Part shown: positions 56,609 to 64,000 of the stretch, piece by piece
How the letters are laid out: the number at the start of each line of letters is the position of its first letter
Position numbering within the stretch: the first letter of the stretch is position 1
Assembly (NCBI GenBank): GCA_038329965.1
Contig: JBBQNN010000008.1
Coordinates: forward strand, 1-64,000
Direction of reading: 5' to 3'
DNA: 64,000 nucleotides
Origin: QHCA01 sp003244095
Lineage (GTDB): Bacteria; Actinomycetota; Actinomycetes; Mycobacteriales; QHCA01
Translations under genes and position numbers: made by a program
Notes under the pieces: generated by a model
Database searches by the model: none
The model's input: the letters and a program-made list of their open reading frames with translations, nothing else
What the model was told of the DNA's origin: nothing

Positions 56609-57946
56609 ATGAGCTTCGTGCCAGTACGTTACTCGCCAACCGGCTCGACCGCCAAGGAGATCGCCGCCGGCGTCGAGCGGGCGGTTTCCGCCGGGTCGCT
56701 GGGCCCGGGTGTCGCGATCCTGCCGATCCGCCTGATGGCCGCCGAGCTCGGCGTCAACCCGAACACGGTCGCCGCCGCCTACCGGCTGCTGCGCGAGCGC
56801 GGCATCGTGGAGGCGGCGGGGCGGCGCGGGACCCGGGTGCGCTCCCGGCCGCCCGTCACGCCGGTCGAGCGGCGGCCCCTGGAGATCCCGCCAGGCGTGC
56901 GCGACCTGTCCGACGGCCGGCCGGCGATCCGGCTACAGCCGCGGCTGGCCGGGCACCTGCGCCGCGGGGCCCTCGCGGCCGCGGGCCGCGGATACGGCGA
57001 CGGCGATGTCGCGGCCGGCCTCGCCGCCGGTGCCCGGGCGATGCTCGACGCCGACAGGGTCCCCTCCGACCACCTGGCCGTGACGCACAGCACGCTGGAT
57101 GCCGTCGAGCGGGTGCTTCGGGCACACCTGCGCGCCGGCGACCGGGTCGCGGTCGAGGACCCGGCCTGGGCCAACCTCACCGACCTGCTCGCCGCGCTCG
57201 GCCTGGTCGCCGAGCCGGTGGCGGTCGACGACGACGGCGTGCTGGCCGAGCCGCTGCGGCGCGCCCTGGCCGCCGGGGTGCGCGCGGTGGTCGTCACGAC
57301 GCGGGCCCAGGTGCCGATCGGGGCGGCCACCTCGTCTGGCCGGGCCCGGGAGCTCCGCAGGGTGCTGTCCGCCCATCCCGCCGTACTGCTGGTCGAGGAC
57401 GACCACGCCGCCGGGATCGCCGGCGTCGCGCCCGCCCCGCTCGCCGGGGCCACCGGCTCGTGGGCGTACGTCCGGTCGGTGTCCAAGGCCTGGGGCGCCG
57501 ACCTGCGCCTGGCCGTGCTCGTCGGCGACGCTACGACCGTCGGGCGGGTCCGCGCCCACCAGGCGCTCGGTCCCGGATGGGTGAGCCACGCGGTGCAGGA
57601 GGCCGTCGCCGACCTGTGGGGGGACGAGCGGGCGACGGCGCTGGTACGTAGGGCAGAGGGTGAGTACGCCGATCGCCGCAGCACCCTGATCGGCGCGCTG
57701 GCCGAGCGCGGAGTTCGCGCGCACGGCCGGTCAGGCGTCAACGTGTGGGTGCCCGTGCGCGACGAGACGACTGCCGTCTCCGCCCTGCTCGGTCAGGGCT
57801 GGGCGGTCGCTGCGGGTTCGCGGTTCCGCCTGGCCACCCCACCGGGGCTGCGGATCACCGTGGCGACGTTGACGGCGGCCGAGGTCGGGCCGCTGGCCGA
57901 CGCCGTGGGGAGGGCGGCGACCAGCGCCATTTCCCGCGGGATATAG
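56609..57946 (+). CDS. MocR-type GntR regulator with aminotransferase domain
   Basis: The 445-residue regulator has a GntR winged helix (AKEIAAGVERAVSAGSLGPG, RLMAAELGVNPNTVAAAYRLLRERGIVE, about 14-75). The fold-type I aminotransferase domain has AAGRGYGDGDVAAGLA, LAVTHSTLDAVERVL, VEDPAWANLTDLL, LVEDDHAAGIAG, and the PLP-site lysine in VRSVSKAWGADLRLAVL. The start is ATG 56609. It should sense PLP or an amino-acid derivative and control the divergent PPOX-PLP lyase operon. It is only distantly similar in layout to the MocR gene at 10460. Confidence 0.9.
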   Translation: MSFVPVRYSPTGSTAKEIAAGVERAVSAGSLGPGVAILPIRLMAAELGVNPNTVAAAYRLLRERGIVEAAGRRGTRVRSRPPVTPVERRPLEIPPGVRDLSDGRPAIRLQPRLAGHLRRGALAAAGRGYGDGDVAAGLAAGARAMLDADRVPSDHLAVTHSTLDAVERVLRAHLRAGDRVAVEDPAWANLTDLLAALGLVAEPVAVDDDGVLAEPLRRALAAGVRAVVVTTRAQVPIGAATSSGRARELRRVLSAHPAVLLVEDDHAAGIAGVAPAPLAGATGSWAYVRSVSKAWGADLRLAVLVGDATTVGRVRAHQALGPGWVSHAVQEAVADLWGDERATALVRRAEGEYADRRSTLIGALAERGVRAHGRSGVNVWVPVRDETTAVSALLGQGWAVAAGSRFRLATPPGLRITVATLTAAEVGPLADAVGRAATSAISRGI

Positions 57947-57985
57947 CGGCTGACTGCCCCCTCGCTCCGCTCGATGCTGACTCGC

Positions 57986-59449
57986 CTAAATCCGGGCCGC
58001 AGCCTGGCAGGCAGCGGCGTTGTGGCAGTTCACCAGTGCGGTCAACGTGTGCTGCAACGGTGCTGCCCGGGCCAGCGCGGCCGGTCCCGCGAGGTTGTGC
58101 AGCTCGTCAGGGTCGATGGTCGTGTCGTAGAGCTCGCGCTCGCCGCTGTCGTACTGCACGAAGAGGCTGGTGGCAGTACGGATGGCCGCGTACGTCGGCG
58201 GGTTGCCATTGGCCGCCGGGGTCGTGTCCGGGTCCCCGCTGCCGAACTCCGGGCCGTGATGCTCGACGAGGACGGCCTGCTGCCAGGCGCCCGGGGGCGA
58301 GCTGCCGTGCCACAGCGGCAGGAGGCTGGTGCCGTCGACGGTCGGAGGGACGCGGGCGCCACCGATCGTCTCGAACGTCGGCGCCAGGTCGATGCTCGAC
58401 GCCAACTGGCTGACCGTGCTGCCGGACGGCACGCCGGGGCCGGTGACGACCAGCGGGACCTTGATGTCGGTGTCGAAGGCGGTCATCTTGCCAGGCCGCA
58501 TCCGGTGCTCGCCCATGTGATAGCCGTTGTCGGAGCTGAACACCAGATAGGTGTTGTCGGCCAGCCCCTTGGCCCGCAACTCCTGCTGGATGCGGCCGAT
58601 CATGTCGTCGACGGCGATCACCGACTGCGCCCGCTTCCGGTACTCATGGTCCATGTCGGCCGTGTCGCGGGGGGTCAGCGGCGGGATTCGCTGCAGCCAC
58701 GCCGGTGCGCCGGTCGGCAGGGCGTCGTACGCCGGTGTCCGCGGCGCCGTCAGACCGGGGAACCGGTGGGCGTCGCGGGGGGCCGGGATGCTCGGCCGGT
58801 GCGGCGCGAAGGTCGCCACCTCGAGCACGAACGGCTTTCCCGCGGCGGCTGAGCCGTCGATGAAGGACACCGCCTTGCGGGACACCACATCGGTCAGGTA
58901 GTCCTTCGGGTCCTTTCCGTACCGGTGCACCGTGCCGTTCTCGTTGAGCTGGTAGTTGAACTCCTTGTACGCGTTGCCGGTGCCGTCCCACTCGTCCCAG
59001 CCCTGCGGCACCGGGTCGGTCGGCTGGTAGCGGTTGAGGTACTTGCCCATGAAGCCGGTCCGGTAGCCGGCCTTGTGCGTCGCGACCGCGAAGGTTTTGG
59101 GGTCGTTGCCGTGCTTGACAAAGGCGTCGTAGCCGCCGTCGTTGCCGCTGTTGGTGAACACCCCGTCGTCGTGGGGGTACTCGCCGGTGAAGATCGCCGT
59201 CCGTGACGGGCAGCACAGCGAGTCGACCACGTAGTAGTTCGACATGGTGCTGCCGGCCTTCTGCATGGCCTGTACGTGCGGCAGGTACGGCAGGAGGTTC
59301 GGCGCGAGGTCGTCGGTGAGGACGAAGACGATGTTCGGCCGGGTCGCCACCGCCTTGTGCGCCGACCCGCCCCAGGTGCAGCCCGCGAGCAGCAGACCGG
59401 CGGCGGCGACCGCCGTCAGGACGTGCCACGTGCGGTGCGACCGGGTCAT
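57986..59449 (-). CDS. Lipoprotein sulfatase (arylsulfatase family)
   Basis: The 487-residue sulfatase is exported as a lipoprotein: signal LTAVAAAGLLLAGC with lipidated Cys24. The catalytic residue is Cys79 in DSLCCPSRTAIFTGEYPH (C-x-P-x-R), converted to formylglycine by the dedicated enzyme, which is not in this window. Metal ligands come from VLTDDLAP (Asp46, Asp47) and LVFSSDNGYHMGEH (Asp-Asn). The pattern YNxx-H...MGEHR and DLAPTFETIGG match N-acetylglucosamine-6-sulfatase or arylsulfatase relatives. It acts outside the membrane on sulfated glycans or esters. The start is ATG 59449. Confidence 0.93.
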   Translation of the reverse strand: MTRSHRTWHVLTAVAAAGLLLAGCTWGGSAHKAVATRPNIVFVLTDDLAPNLLPYLPHVQAMQKAGSTMSNYYVVDSLCCPSRTAIFTGEYPHDDGVFTNSGNDGGYDAFVKHGNDPKTFAVATHKAGYRTGFMGKYLNRYQPTDPVPQGWDEWDGTGNAYKEFNYQLNENGTVHRYGKDPKDYLTDVVSRKAVSFIDGSAAAGKPFVLEVATFAPHRPSIPAPRDAHRFPGLTAPRTPAYDALPTGAPAWLQRIPPLTPRDTADMDHEYRKRAQSVIAVDDMIGRIQQELRAKGLADNTYLVFSSDNGYHMGEHRMRPGKMTAFDTDIKVPLVVTGPGVPSGSTVSQLASSIDLAPTFETIGGARVPPTVDGTSLLPLWHGSSPPGAWQQAVLVEHHGPEFGSGDPDTTPAANGNPPTYAAIRTATSLFVQYDSGERELYDTTIDPDELHNLAGPAALARAAPLQHTLTALVNCHNAAACQAAARI

Positions 59450-59547
59450 GGAGCTCGCCTTCGTCGGCTGGGTGTGTGCCCATCCAGGCACGGTGCCCTG
59501 CCACGATCATCACACCGTGCGGTGAAGGTCAGGCCCTCCCCGCACGG

Positions 59548-60399
59548 TCACACAGCGGCTTCGGATGCGGCGCGCCACCGCCAGGTCCGGCGGCAGACGA
59601 GCACCACGGCCAGCAGGCCCATCCCGGCCAGGGCGATCAGGCCCCTGTTCCGGTTGGCTGTCGTCCCGGGGTGATAAGGCTCGCCGACGCCGGTCTGCAC
59701 CGATGCCGGGGCGGCCAAGGTCGGCCGCAGGGTCTGGGTGATCCAGCCGAGGCTGCCGTCCTTCTGGGAGCCGATGAGATAGAGGACCGTCGCCCGGCCG
59801 GCCACGACGGGGACGCTCTGGTTGGCGACCACTGGTTCGGTGCCGGCGAGCGGGAGTACGGAGACCGCGTGCGCGCCCGGTGCGACCTTGATGGCCGACT
59901 GCTGCGGCGCCTGGATGCCGTTGGCCAGCATGAGCGAGTCGACCGTGACGCGCACCGACGGGGCGGCGGCGATGTCCCGGACGGCCAGTGCGGTGGCACC
60001 GCCACGGGCCACGGCCAGGTCGTCGTCGAACGCGGTGATCTGGGGGTTGCCCTGGGCGTCCAAGCCCACGCCGAGGGTGGTGTGCGTACCGGCCGTGACG
60101 GGGATCATCCGGTCCAGCACCGGCTTGGACGACGCTGCCGCGCCGGCCGTCCAGATCTGCACGCGATGCATGCCGGCCGGCAGCTTCAGCGAGTCGGTGA
60201 CCCGCTCGGGCGCGAACCCGCTCAGGATCATCTTGCCGTCGACCCGGACGTCGGCCACCAACCCGCGGACGCCGTGCACCACGGTCACCTCCGCCGGCGC
60301 CGCGGCTGTGGTCGCGGCCTGGGCGGGTGCGCCGGGCAGAAGCAGCACGCCCAGCCCGGCAACGCCGAGGAACCGCAGACATCTACTACGTGCTGTCAC
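59548..60399 (-). CDS. Secreted DUF4397-domain protein with C-terminal membrane anchor
   Basis: The 283-residue exported protein has a signal peptide (RFLGVAGLGVLLLPGAPAQA, cleavage near residue 28). A DUF4397 domain follows, beginning AEVTVVHGVRGLVADVRVDGKMILSGFAPERVT with typical GTHTTLGVGL and HAVSVLPLAG strands. A C-terminal helix (GLIALAGMGLLAVVLV) with a basic tail completes it. DUF4397 domains are cell-surface beta-sandwiches of unknown role. GTG 60399 has AGGAGG 7 nt upstream. Divergent from it is another secreted protein with the same topology, so the two may function together at the surface. Confidence 0.85.
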   Translation of the reverse strand: MTARSRCLRFLGVAGLGVLLLPGAPAQAATTAAAPAEVTVVHGVRGLVADVRVDGKMILSGFAPERVTDSLKLPAGMHRVQIWTAGAAASSKPVLDRMIPVTAGTHTTLGVGLDAQGNPQITAFDDDLAVARGGATALAVRDIAAAPSVRVTVDSLMLANGIQAPQQSAIKVAPGAHAVSVLPLAGTEPVVANQSVPVVAGRATVLYLIGSQKDGSLGWITQTLRPTLAAPASVQTGVGEPYHPGTTANRNRGLIALAGMGLLAVVLVCRRTWRWRAASEAAV

Positions 60400-60526
60400 C
60401 TTGCAACCTCCTGGGCTGATGGAAACGCGATTAACGAGCCCCGGGCGGGACAGTAACGGGTCGAGAGTAAATCGGCACCAACTGTGACGCGTTCTGCCTC
60501 GTTCGCATACGCAGTGTGAAAGGTGC

Positions 60527-60532
60527 TATATA
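60527..60532 (+). promoter_or_regulatory. Candidate -10 element (TATATA)
   Basis: TATATA in an AT-richer patch lies 47 nt upstream of the AAGGAGG that precedes the secreted vWA-like gene. No clear -35 is seen. Confidence 0.3.
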
Positions 60533-60597
60533 CAAGGCCCGTTGGCGACATCGAGCCCACGGGTGTCGGTCTCAAGGAGGGGACGATCAGGACGCCG

Positions 60598-61620
60598 GTG
60601 CACAGGACAGTCGGCACGCTCGTCCTCGGTCTCGGCGTGCTCGCCGGCGTCCTGTGGACACCCGGCGCCGCCGCTGCGGCGACCCCCGACCCCGCCCTGC
60701 GCCTGGCTGCCGTCGAACCCGCCGGCGACGTCGGCGCGCGGTTGACGGTCGCCGTGCCGTCGACACTTGCACGTCAGGCACTGCCCGTCTCAGCCTTCCA
60801 CGTCCGCCAGGCCGGGCACCCGCTGCCGGTGACCGTGCGACGGCTCACCGACGCGGGCATGGACGTGTTTCTCGTGCTCGACACGACCGTCCGCCGGGAC
60901 ACCTTTGCCGCGGAGCAGTCCTCGGCGGCCGATCTGCTGCGCAGCCTGCCAACCGGCGTTCGCATCGCCACGACCACGACCGACCTCGGCGCCCTCCACG
61001 TCCCCGAGGCCGTGTCCGGCAGCCTGTCGGCACTGCGCACGCTGGCCGCCGTACGCCCGCAGGCCACGACCTTCCTGCCCGAGCGGCTGAACGCCATCGC
61101 CGCCCTGCCGGTCGGACCGCGCCGGCGGGTGATCGTCCTGCTCACCGACTGCCTCAAGCCGGACATGGGCGACCTCAGCCCGCTGCGCACCGCACTCGCC
61201 ACCGGCAAGCTGCAGCTCGATGTCGTTGCGCCCGGGGCAGGTTGCCCGTCAGAGCTGTCGCTGCTGGCCGGCAGCGCTGGCGGGCTGGCCGTGACCGGCG
61301 ACGTCCTGGGCCGGCTCGACCAGGCGCTTGACGCCGTGCTGCTCGACCTGCTCGGCCAGTATCAGCTCTCCGTAGCCGGGTCACCCGACCGGCGGCTGAT
61401 GACGGTCACGGTCGACTACGCGGGCGTCCACTCGACCACCGGCGTGCCCTCCAGGGTCCCGCCGTCCTCCCTGACGGCGGGACCCGTGCATCAGCCCGTC
61501 CGACCGTCCTCGCCGCTGCTCGCCACCCTCGCCATGGTCGCCGCGATCGCCCTCGCGGCATCTCCGGTGATAGCCGGCCGCGCATACTTCAGCCGAGGAG
61601 CTGGCCACCGAGCGGCGTGA
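60598..61620 (+). CDS. Secreted vWA-like protein with C-terminal membrane anchor
   Basis: An exported protein of about 340 residues: signal peptide VGTLVLGLGVLAGVLWTPGAAAAA, then a von Willebrand A-like domain, then a C-terminal helix LLATLAMVAAIALAASPVIAG. The vWA part has GMDVFLVLDTTVRRDTFAAEQ, where canonical MIDAS proteins have D-x-S-x-S; here it is D-T-T, so the metal site may be altered. PVGPRRRVIVLLTDCL is the next strand. GTG 60598 is the conventional start. An ATC at 60586 lies 5 nt after a perfect AAGGAGG and would give MRTPVHRT; see findings. It is divergent from the DUF4397 protein. Confidence 0.78.
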   Translation: MHRTVGTLVLGLGVLAGVLWTPGAAAAATPDPALRLAAVEPAGDVGARLTVAVPSTLARQALPVSAFHVRQAGHPLPVTVRRLTDAGMDVFLVLDTTVRRDTFAAEQSSAADLLRSLPTGVRIATTTTDLGALHVPEAVSGSLSALRTLAAVRPQATTFLPERLNAIAALPVGPRRRVIVLLTDCLKPDMGDLSPLRTALATGKLQLDVVAPGAGCPSELSLLAGSAGGLAVTGDVLGRLDQALDAVLLDLLGQYQLSVAGSPDRRLMTVTVDYAGVHSTTGVPSRVPPSSLTAGPVHQPVRPSSPLLATLAMVAAIALAASPVIAGRAYFSRGAGHRAA

Positions 61621-61633
61621 TCTACTCTCGCTC

Positions 61634-62401
61634 ATGACCACTGCGGACAAGGCCACCCTCCTGCGGCGCCTGCACGCCGATCCCGCCCTGCTGGTGCTCG
61701 TCAACGTCTGGGACGTCGCCTCCGCACGCGTCGTCGCCGCCCTGCCCGGCTGCGCCGCCCTGGCCACGGCGTCGCACTCGATCGCGGCATCGGCGGGGTA
61801 CGACGACGGCGAGCAGATCCCGCGCGAGGAGATGCTGGCCGTCGTCGGGAAGATCGCGGCAGCCGTCGACCTGCCGGTCACCGCCGACCTGGAGGCGGGG
61901 TACGGCGACCCGGGTGACACGGTCCGCCGGGCCATCGCCCTCGGCGTCGTCGGTGCCAACCTCGAGGACCAGATGCGACCCATGCCCGAGGCCGTCGCCG
62001 CGGTCGCCGCGGCGGTGGCGGCGGGCGCGGCCGAGGGGGTGGACTTCGTACTCAATGCCCGTACCGATGCGTTCCTCAGGACCGGTCAGCGACCGGCGGC
62101 CGACATACTCGCCGACGCGGTCGCCCGCGGTCGCGCCTACGTCGACGCGGGGGCACTGGTCGTCTTCGTACCCGGACGGCAGACCGCGGAGGAGGTGGCG
62201 GCCCTGGTCGACGGGATCGGTCCGGTGTCGCTGATCGCGCTGCCCGGCTCGATCCCGCTGCGCCAGATGCACGAGCTCGGGGTGCAGCGGGTCTCGGTCG
62301 GGCCATGGTCGCAGCGCATCGCCCTTACGGCTCTCGCCGACGCCGGCACGGCCATCCTCGCGGGCGGCGGCATCCCCGAAGGCACCCGCGCCCTCAACTG
62401 A
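61634..62401 (+). CDS. PEP phosphonomutase/isocitrate lyase-family protein
   Basis: This 255-residue TIM-barrel enzyme of the PEP mutase/ICL superfamily reads LVNVWDVASARVVAALPG, then ASAGYDDGEQIPREEMLAV, VTADLEAGYGDPGDTVRRAI (the D-x-E/D-x-G-Y-G metal loop), GANLEDQMRPM, and VLNARTDAFLRTGQ (N-A-R-T-D). It lacks the K-K-C-G-H loop of isocitrate lyase and the mutase signature, so it is likely an oxaloacetate decarboxylase-like or carboxyphosphonoenolpyruvate-type lyase of unknown substrate. ATG 61634 follows the previous gene by 13 bp. Confidence 0.9.
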   Translation: MTTADKATLLRRLHADPALLVLVNVWDVASARVVAALPGCAALATASHSIAASAGYDDGEQIPREEMLAVVGKIAAAVDLPVTADLEAGYGDPGDTVRRAIALGVVGANLEDQMRPMPEAVAAVAAAVAAGAAEGVDFVLNARTDAFLRTGQRPAADILADAVARGRAYVDAGALVVFVPGRQTAEEVAALVDGIGPVSLIALPGSIPLRQMHELGVQRVSVGPWSQRIALTALADAGTAILAGGGIPEGTRALN

Positions 62402-62497
62402 GGAGGCGACCCGGAGTTCCCGAAATGCGCCGGAGGCCGGCGGTCACCCGACGCCTGACACGCCTGTGCAGGAGATCCCCGTCGGGCGAAGATCTTC

Positions 62498-62527
62498 GTT
62501 ATTATCGAACGCATGTTCGATAATAAC
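62498..62527. promoter_or_regulatory. LexA (SOS) box within a 30-bp perfect palindrome
   Basis: GTTATTATCGAAC-GCAT-GTTCGATAATAAC is a perfect 13-bp inverted repeat. Its centre, TCGAAC-N4-GTTCGA (62505-62520), is identical to the actinobacterial and Bacillus LexA box. It contains a TATTAT -10-like hexamer (62500-62505), so LexA binding would block the promoter of the Panacea gene. Confidence 0.85.
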
Positions 62528-62578
62528 TCGCCCGCGCGGCCTGACCGGCAGGCCGGAGATTCCCCGTATCCTTCGTCC

Positions 62579-63130
62579 ATGCGCGTGTCGGCCTACGACG
62601 TGGCGGTGGCCCTGCGGCGCCGGGTTCCCGGCCTGCCGACCAAGAAGCTGCACAAGCTGCTGTACTACTGCCAAGGCCATCACTTGGCGGCCTTCGGCGA
62701 GCCGCTCTTTGATGAGACCATCTCCGCCTGGGACATGGGACCCGTGGTGGGTAAGCTCTGGCGCCGAGAGAAGGACGCCGAGGCCTTCCCGGTCCCGGCC
62801 GAGCTCACCGAGCCCCAGCTGAATACCGTCGGCTACGTGCTGAGCCGGTACGGCGGCCTCACGGGGCTTGATCTCGAGCACCTCACCCACAGCGAGGAGC
62901 CGTGGCAGCGGGCAAATCGAGTGCGTCGGCCGCATGACACCGCTCGTATCGAGATCGACTGGATGAAGGCTCACTTCACGGGCACCGCTGCCATCACCGA
63001 CGACGACGAGCCGACGCTCGACCCAGAGGCTGTCGCGCGTTGGTTACGCGAGGCAGGACAGCGCTATTCGGGCTCGCTCAGTTCCGACCGCCCCGAGGAG
63101 TTGCGGGCCAGGCTCGCCCCACGTGCCTGA
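62579..63130 (+). CDS. Panacea-domain (DUF4065) protein, putative antitoxin
   Basis: The 183-residue protein carries a Panacea (DUF4065, SocA-like) domain: RVSAYDVAVALRRRVPGLPTKKLHKLLYYCQGHHLAAFGEPLF (in blocks, residues 2-43), then ETISAWDMGPVVGKLWRR. The L-x-K-L-x-Y-Y-x-Q-x-W/H-x-L and W-x-x-G-P-V patterns are diagnostic. Panacea domains serve as antitoxins against varied toxins. ATG 62579 is preferred from where homology starts and from codon use; an ATG at 62513 inside the LexA box could make a leaderless longer form. Its 3' end overlaps the next gene by 8 bp, typical of toxin-antitoxin pairs. Confidence 0.88.
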   Translation: MRVSAYDVAVALRRRVPGLPTKKLHKLLYYCQGHHLAAFGEPLFDETISAWDMGPVVGKLWRREKDAEAFPVPAELTEPQLNTVGYVLSRYGGLTGLDLEHLTHSEEPWQRANRVRRPHDTARIEIDWMKAHFTGTAAITDDDEPTLDPEAVARWLREAGQRYSGSLSSDRPEELRARLAPRA

Positions 63131-63377
63131 CCAGGATCGACCCTGGGAGTTGCGCGGCTTCCTCGAACGACTTGATGCGTGGGCCGATCTGGAATCCCCG
63201 CCCGCCGACCTACGCCTGCTCGTCACGGCTTGGATCATGACCCGCTACGAAGATCCCTACCAGGGCGTCCGGCGCGAGAGCGGTTTCCCGAACCTGTGGT
63301 TCGGACCCGTACCCCAGTCTGACGACGGCAGGGGGTTGATCGTGGCTTGCTCGTACTGGATCGAGGAGACACGCTGA
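63123..63377 (+). CDS. Panacea-partner small protein, putative toxin, possibly truncated
   Basis: This 84-residue protein is encoded by a gene overlapping the Panacea gene (GTG 63123). It has ELRGFLERLDAWADLESPPADLRLLVTAWIMTR, then YEDPYQGVRRESGFPNLWFGPVPQSDDG and ends VACSYWIEETR. I know this as the kind of small protein found downstream of Panacea genes in actinobacteria, likely a RelE/ParE-sized toxin or co-factor, but I cannot name a fold. Its end coincides with the beginning of an unrelated regulator fragment, so its C-terminus may have been cut by a deletion. No promoter of its own is seen. Confidence 0.72.
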   Translation: MPDQDRPWELRGFLERLDAWADLESPPADLRLLVTAWIMTRYEDPYQGVRRESGFPNLWFGPVPQSDDGRGLIVACSYWIEETR

Positions 63378-64000
63378 TCTGGCCGAGCTGAAACGAGCAC
63401 TCGACCGGCATCGTTCGGCGTCAGCGCTACGCCGTTTGACCCAGGTGGCCGCGCACATGGCCGGCCTCATGTGTCTGACGCTGTGCAAGCTGGACGACCG
63501 TGCAGCCTTCCGTAGATGGGCCCGGACGGCGAGGCTGGCCGCTGCCGAAGCCGGCGATGCGGTGCTGCATTCCTGGGTCCTGGCCCAGGAGGCGTATGGC
63601 CACTACTACAGCGGCGATCTGCAAGAGGCGGTCGATGTTGCGTGTCACGCGCAGGCTCTCGTACCGAGAACGCCGTGTGTGGGGGCTGCGCTCGCGGCTG
63701 CCCTGGAAGCACGCGCGTACGCGGCGATGGGTTGCCATCAGGAGACCCGCGATGCGATCGCGCGTGCCGAGGCGATCCTGGCGCGGCTGGAGGGCGAAGC
63801 GCTCATCCCCTCTGCGTTCGGATACAACGAAGCGCAACTGCGCTTTCACGAGGGGAATGCGCTGACCCACCTGGGGGATGCCAAGGCCGCGTTCAGGGCG
63901 CAGGACCGCGCTCTGGAGTTGTGTGCCCCCGGTGACTACACCGATTGGGCCATGACCCGATTGGACCGCGCGAAGTGTCTCACCGACACGAGCGGCGTAT
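63376..64000 (+). pseudogene. TPR-type regulator lacking its N-terminus, runs off the window
   Basis: An open frame without stop runs from 63340 to the window end and becomes protein-like at 63376: DLAELKRALDRHRSASALRRL, TQVAAHMAGLMCLTLCKL, AAFRRWARTARLAAAEAGDA, LAQEAYGHYYSGDLQEAVDVA, and further helical repeats to the edge. This is the C-terminal tetratricopeptide-like part of large actinobacterial XRE-type regulators. The N-terminal HTH is absent and no ATG or GTG is found before residue 24 (GTG 63445, ATG 63457; TTG 63436). It is most likely a 5'-deleted gene. The 3' end is outside the window. Confidence 0.7.

Noticed and set aside
1..64000. CRISPR array, rRNA, integrase or large biosynthetic gene cluster (PKS/NRPS)
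   Set aside because: I looked for regularly spaced repeats, rRNA signatures, recombinase motifs and carrier-protein or ketosynthase motifs and saw none.

Overview
The window is about 64 kb of very GC-rich DNA with short intergenic gaps and many GTG and TTG starts. Genes often overlap by four bases (GTGA or ATGA). The gene content points to a filamentous or spore-forming actinomycete: a bacterial proteasome activator (Bpa), DUF397/XRE regulator genes, a DUF574 methyltransferase, RsbW-like kinases with a SpoIIE-type phosphatase, and an actinobacterial-type LexA box. The order tRNA-Ser / oxidoreductase / bpa / HAD / serS / pheA / larB-larC reminds me of Micromonosporaceae. That family placement is an inference from memory, not a database result.

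Layout. 1-1.4 kb: an edge-truncated S51 peptidase, then a wrecked LysR gene whose N-terminus has been replaced by the start of an IS1634-like transposase. 1.5-8.5 kb: a housekeeping block (tRNA-Ser-UGA, an unknown protein, quinone oxidoreductase, bpa, HAD phosphatase, serS, minimal metallopeptidase, FAD dehydrogenase). 8.5-14.6 kb: an accessory block with a cupin, a TetR fragment, a methyltransferase/MocR divergent pair, a DJ-1 fragment and a MarR-MFS efflux pair. 14.6-24.4 kb: metabolism (pheA, DUF4446, larB-larC-GDT1, SDR, arginine deiminase, an RsbW-like kinase, GDPD, a MerA-like flavoprotein).

24.4-41.8 kb is a cell-surface polysaccharide locus with an LCP ligase gene near each end. It holds an initiating sugar-phosphate transferase, a WbpD-like acetyltransferase, a Wzz-like protein with a degenerate kinase domain, a flippase, an acyltransferase, a TylF-type methyltransferase, an O-antigen ligase/polymerase, a WbpB-like dehydrogenase, a DUF354 protein, WecB, WecC/WbpA and RmlB. 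The sugar-nucleotide enzymes suggest a UDP-2,3-diacetamido-mannuronate-like precursor, but the expected aminotransferase is absent and no ordinary glycosyltransferase is present. An AbiEi/DUF559-like gene interrupts the cluster.

42-50 kb: a Fpg/Nei glycosylase, a three-gene partner-switching operon (RsbW-like kinase, unknown protein, SpoIIE phosphatase with PAS and GAF domains), a cation efflux protein, a DUF574 methyltransferase and a primase/polymerase-type protein. 49.9-62.4 kb: DUF397 and XRE regulators, a DksA-like zinc finger, F420-NADP reductase with TetR, an NmrA-like protein, MauE/DoxX, a PLP lyase-PPOX-MocR group, a lipoprotein sulfatase, secreted proteins and a PEP-mutase/isocitrate-lyase-family enzyme. 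62.5-64 kb: a Panacea-domain gene behind a perfect LexA box, overlapping an 84-residue partner, then a TPR regulator that has lost its N-terminus and runs off the window.

The strongest undescribed signal is a family of six intergenic elements, each exactly 57 bp. They share inverted ends TGATCATGCRC / GYGCATGATCA and a core related to GGCGTGTCGCG. Three flank the AbiEi-like gene. The second is the LexA-box/Panacea/partner module at the right end.
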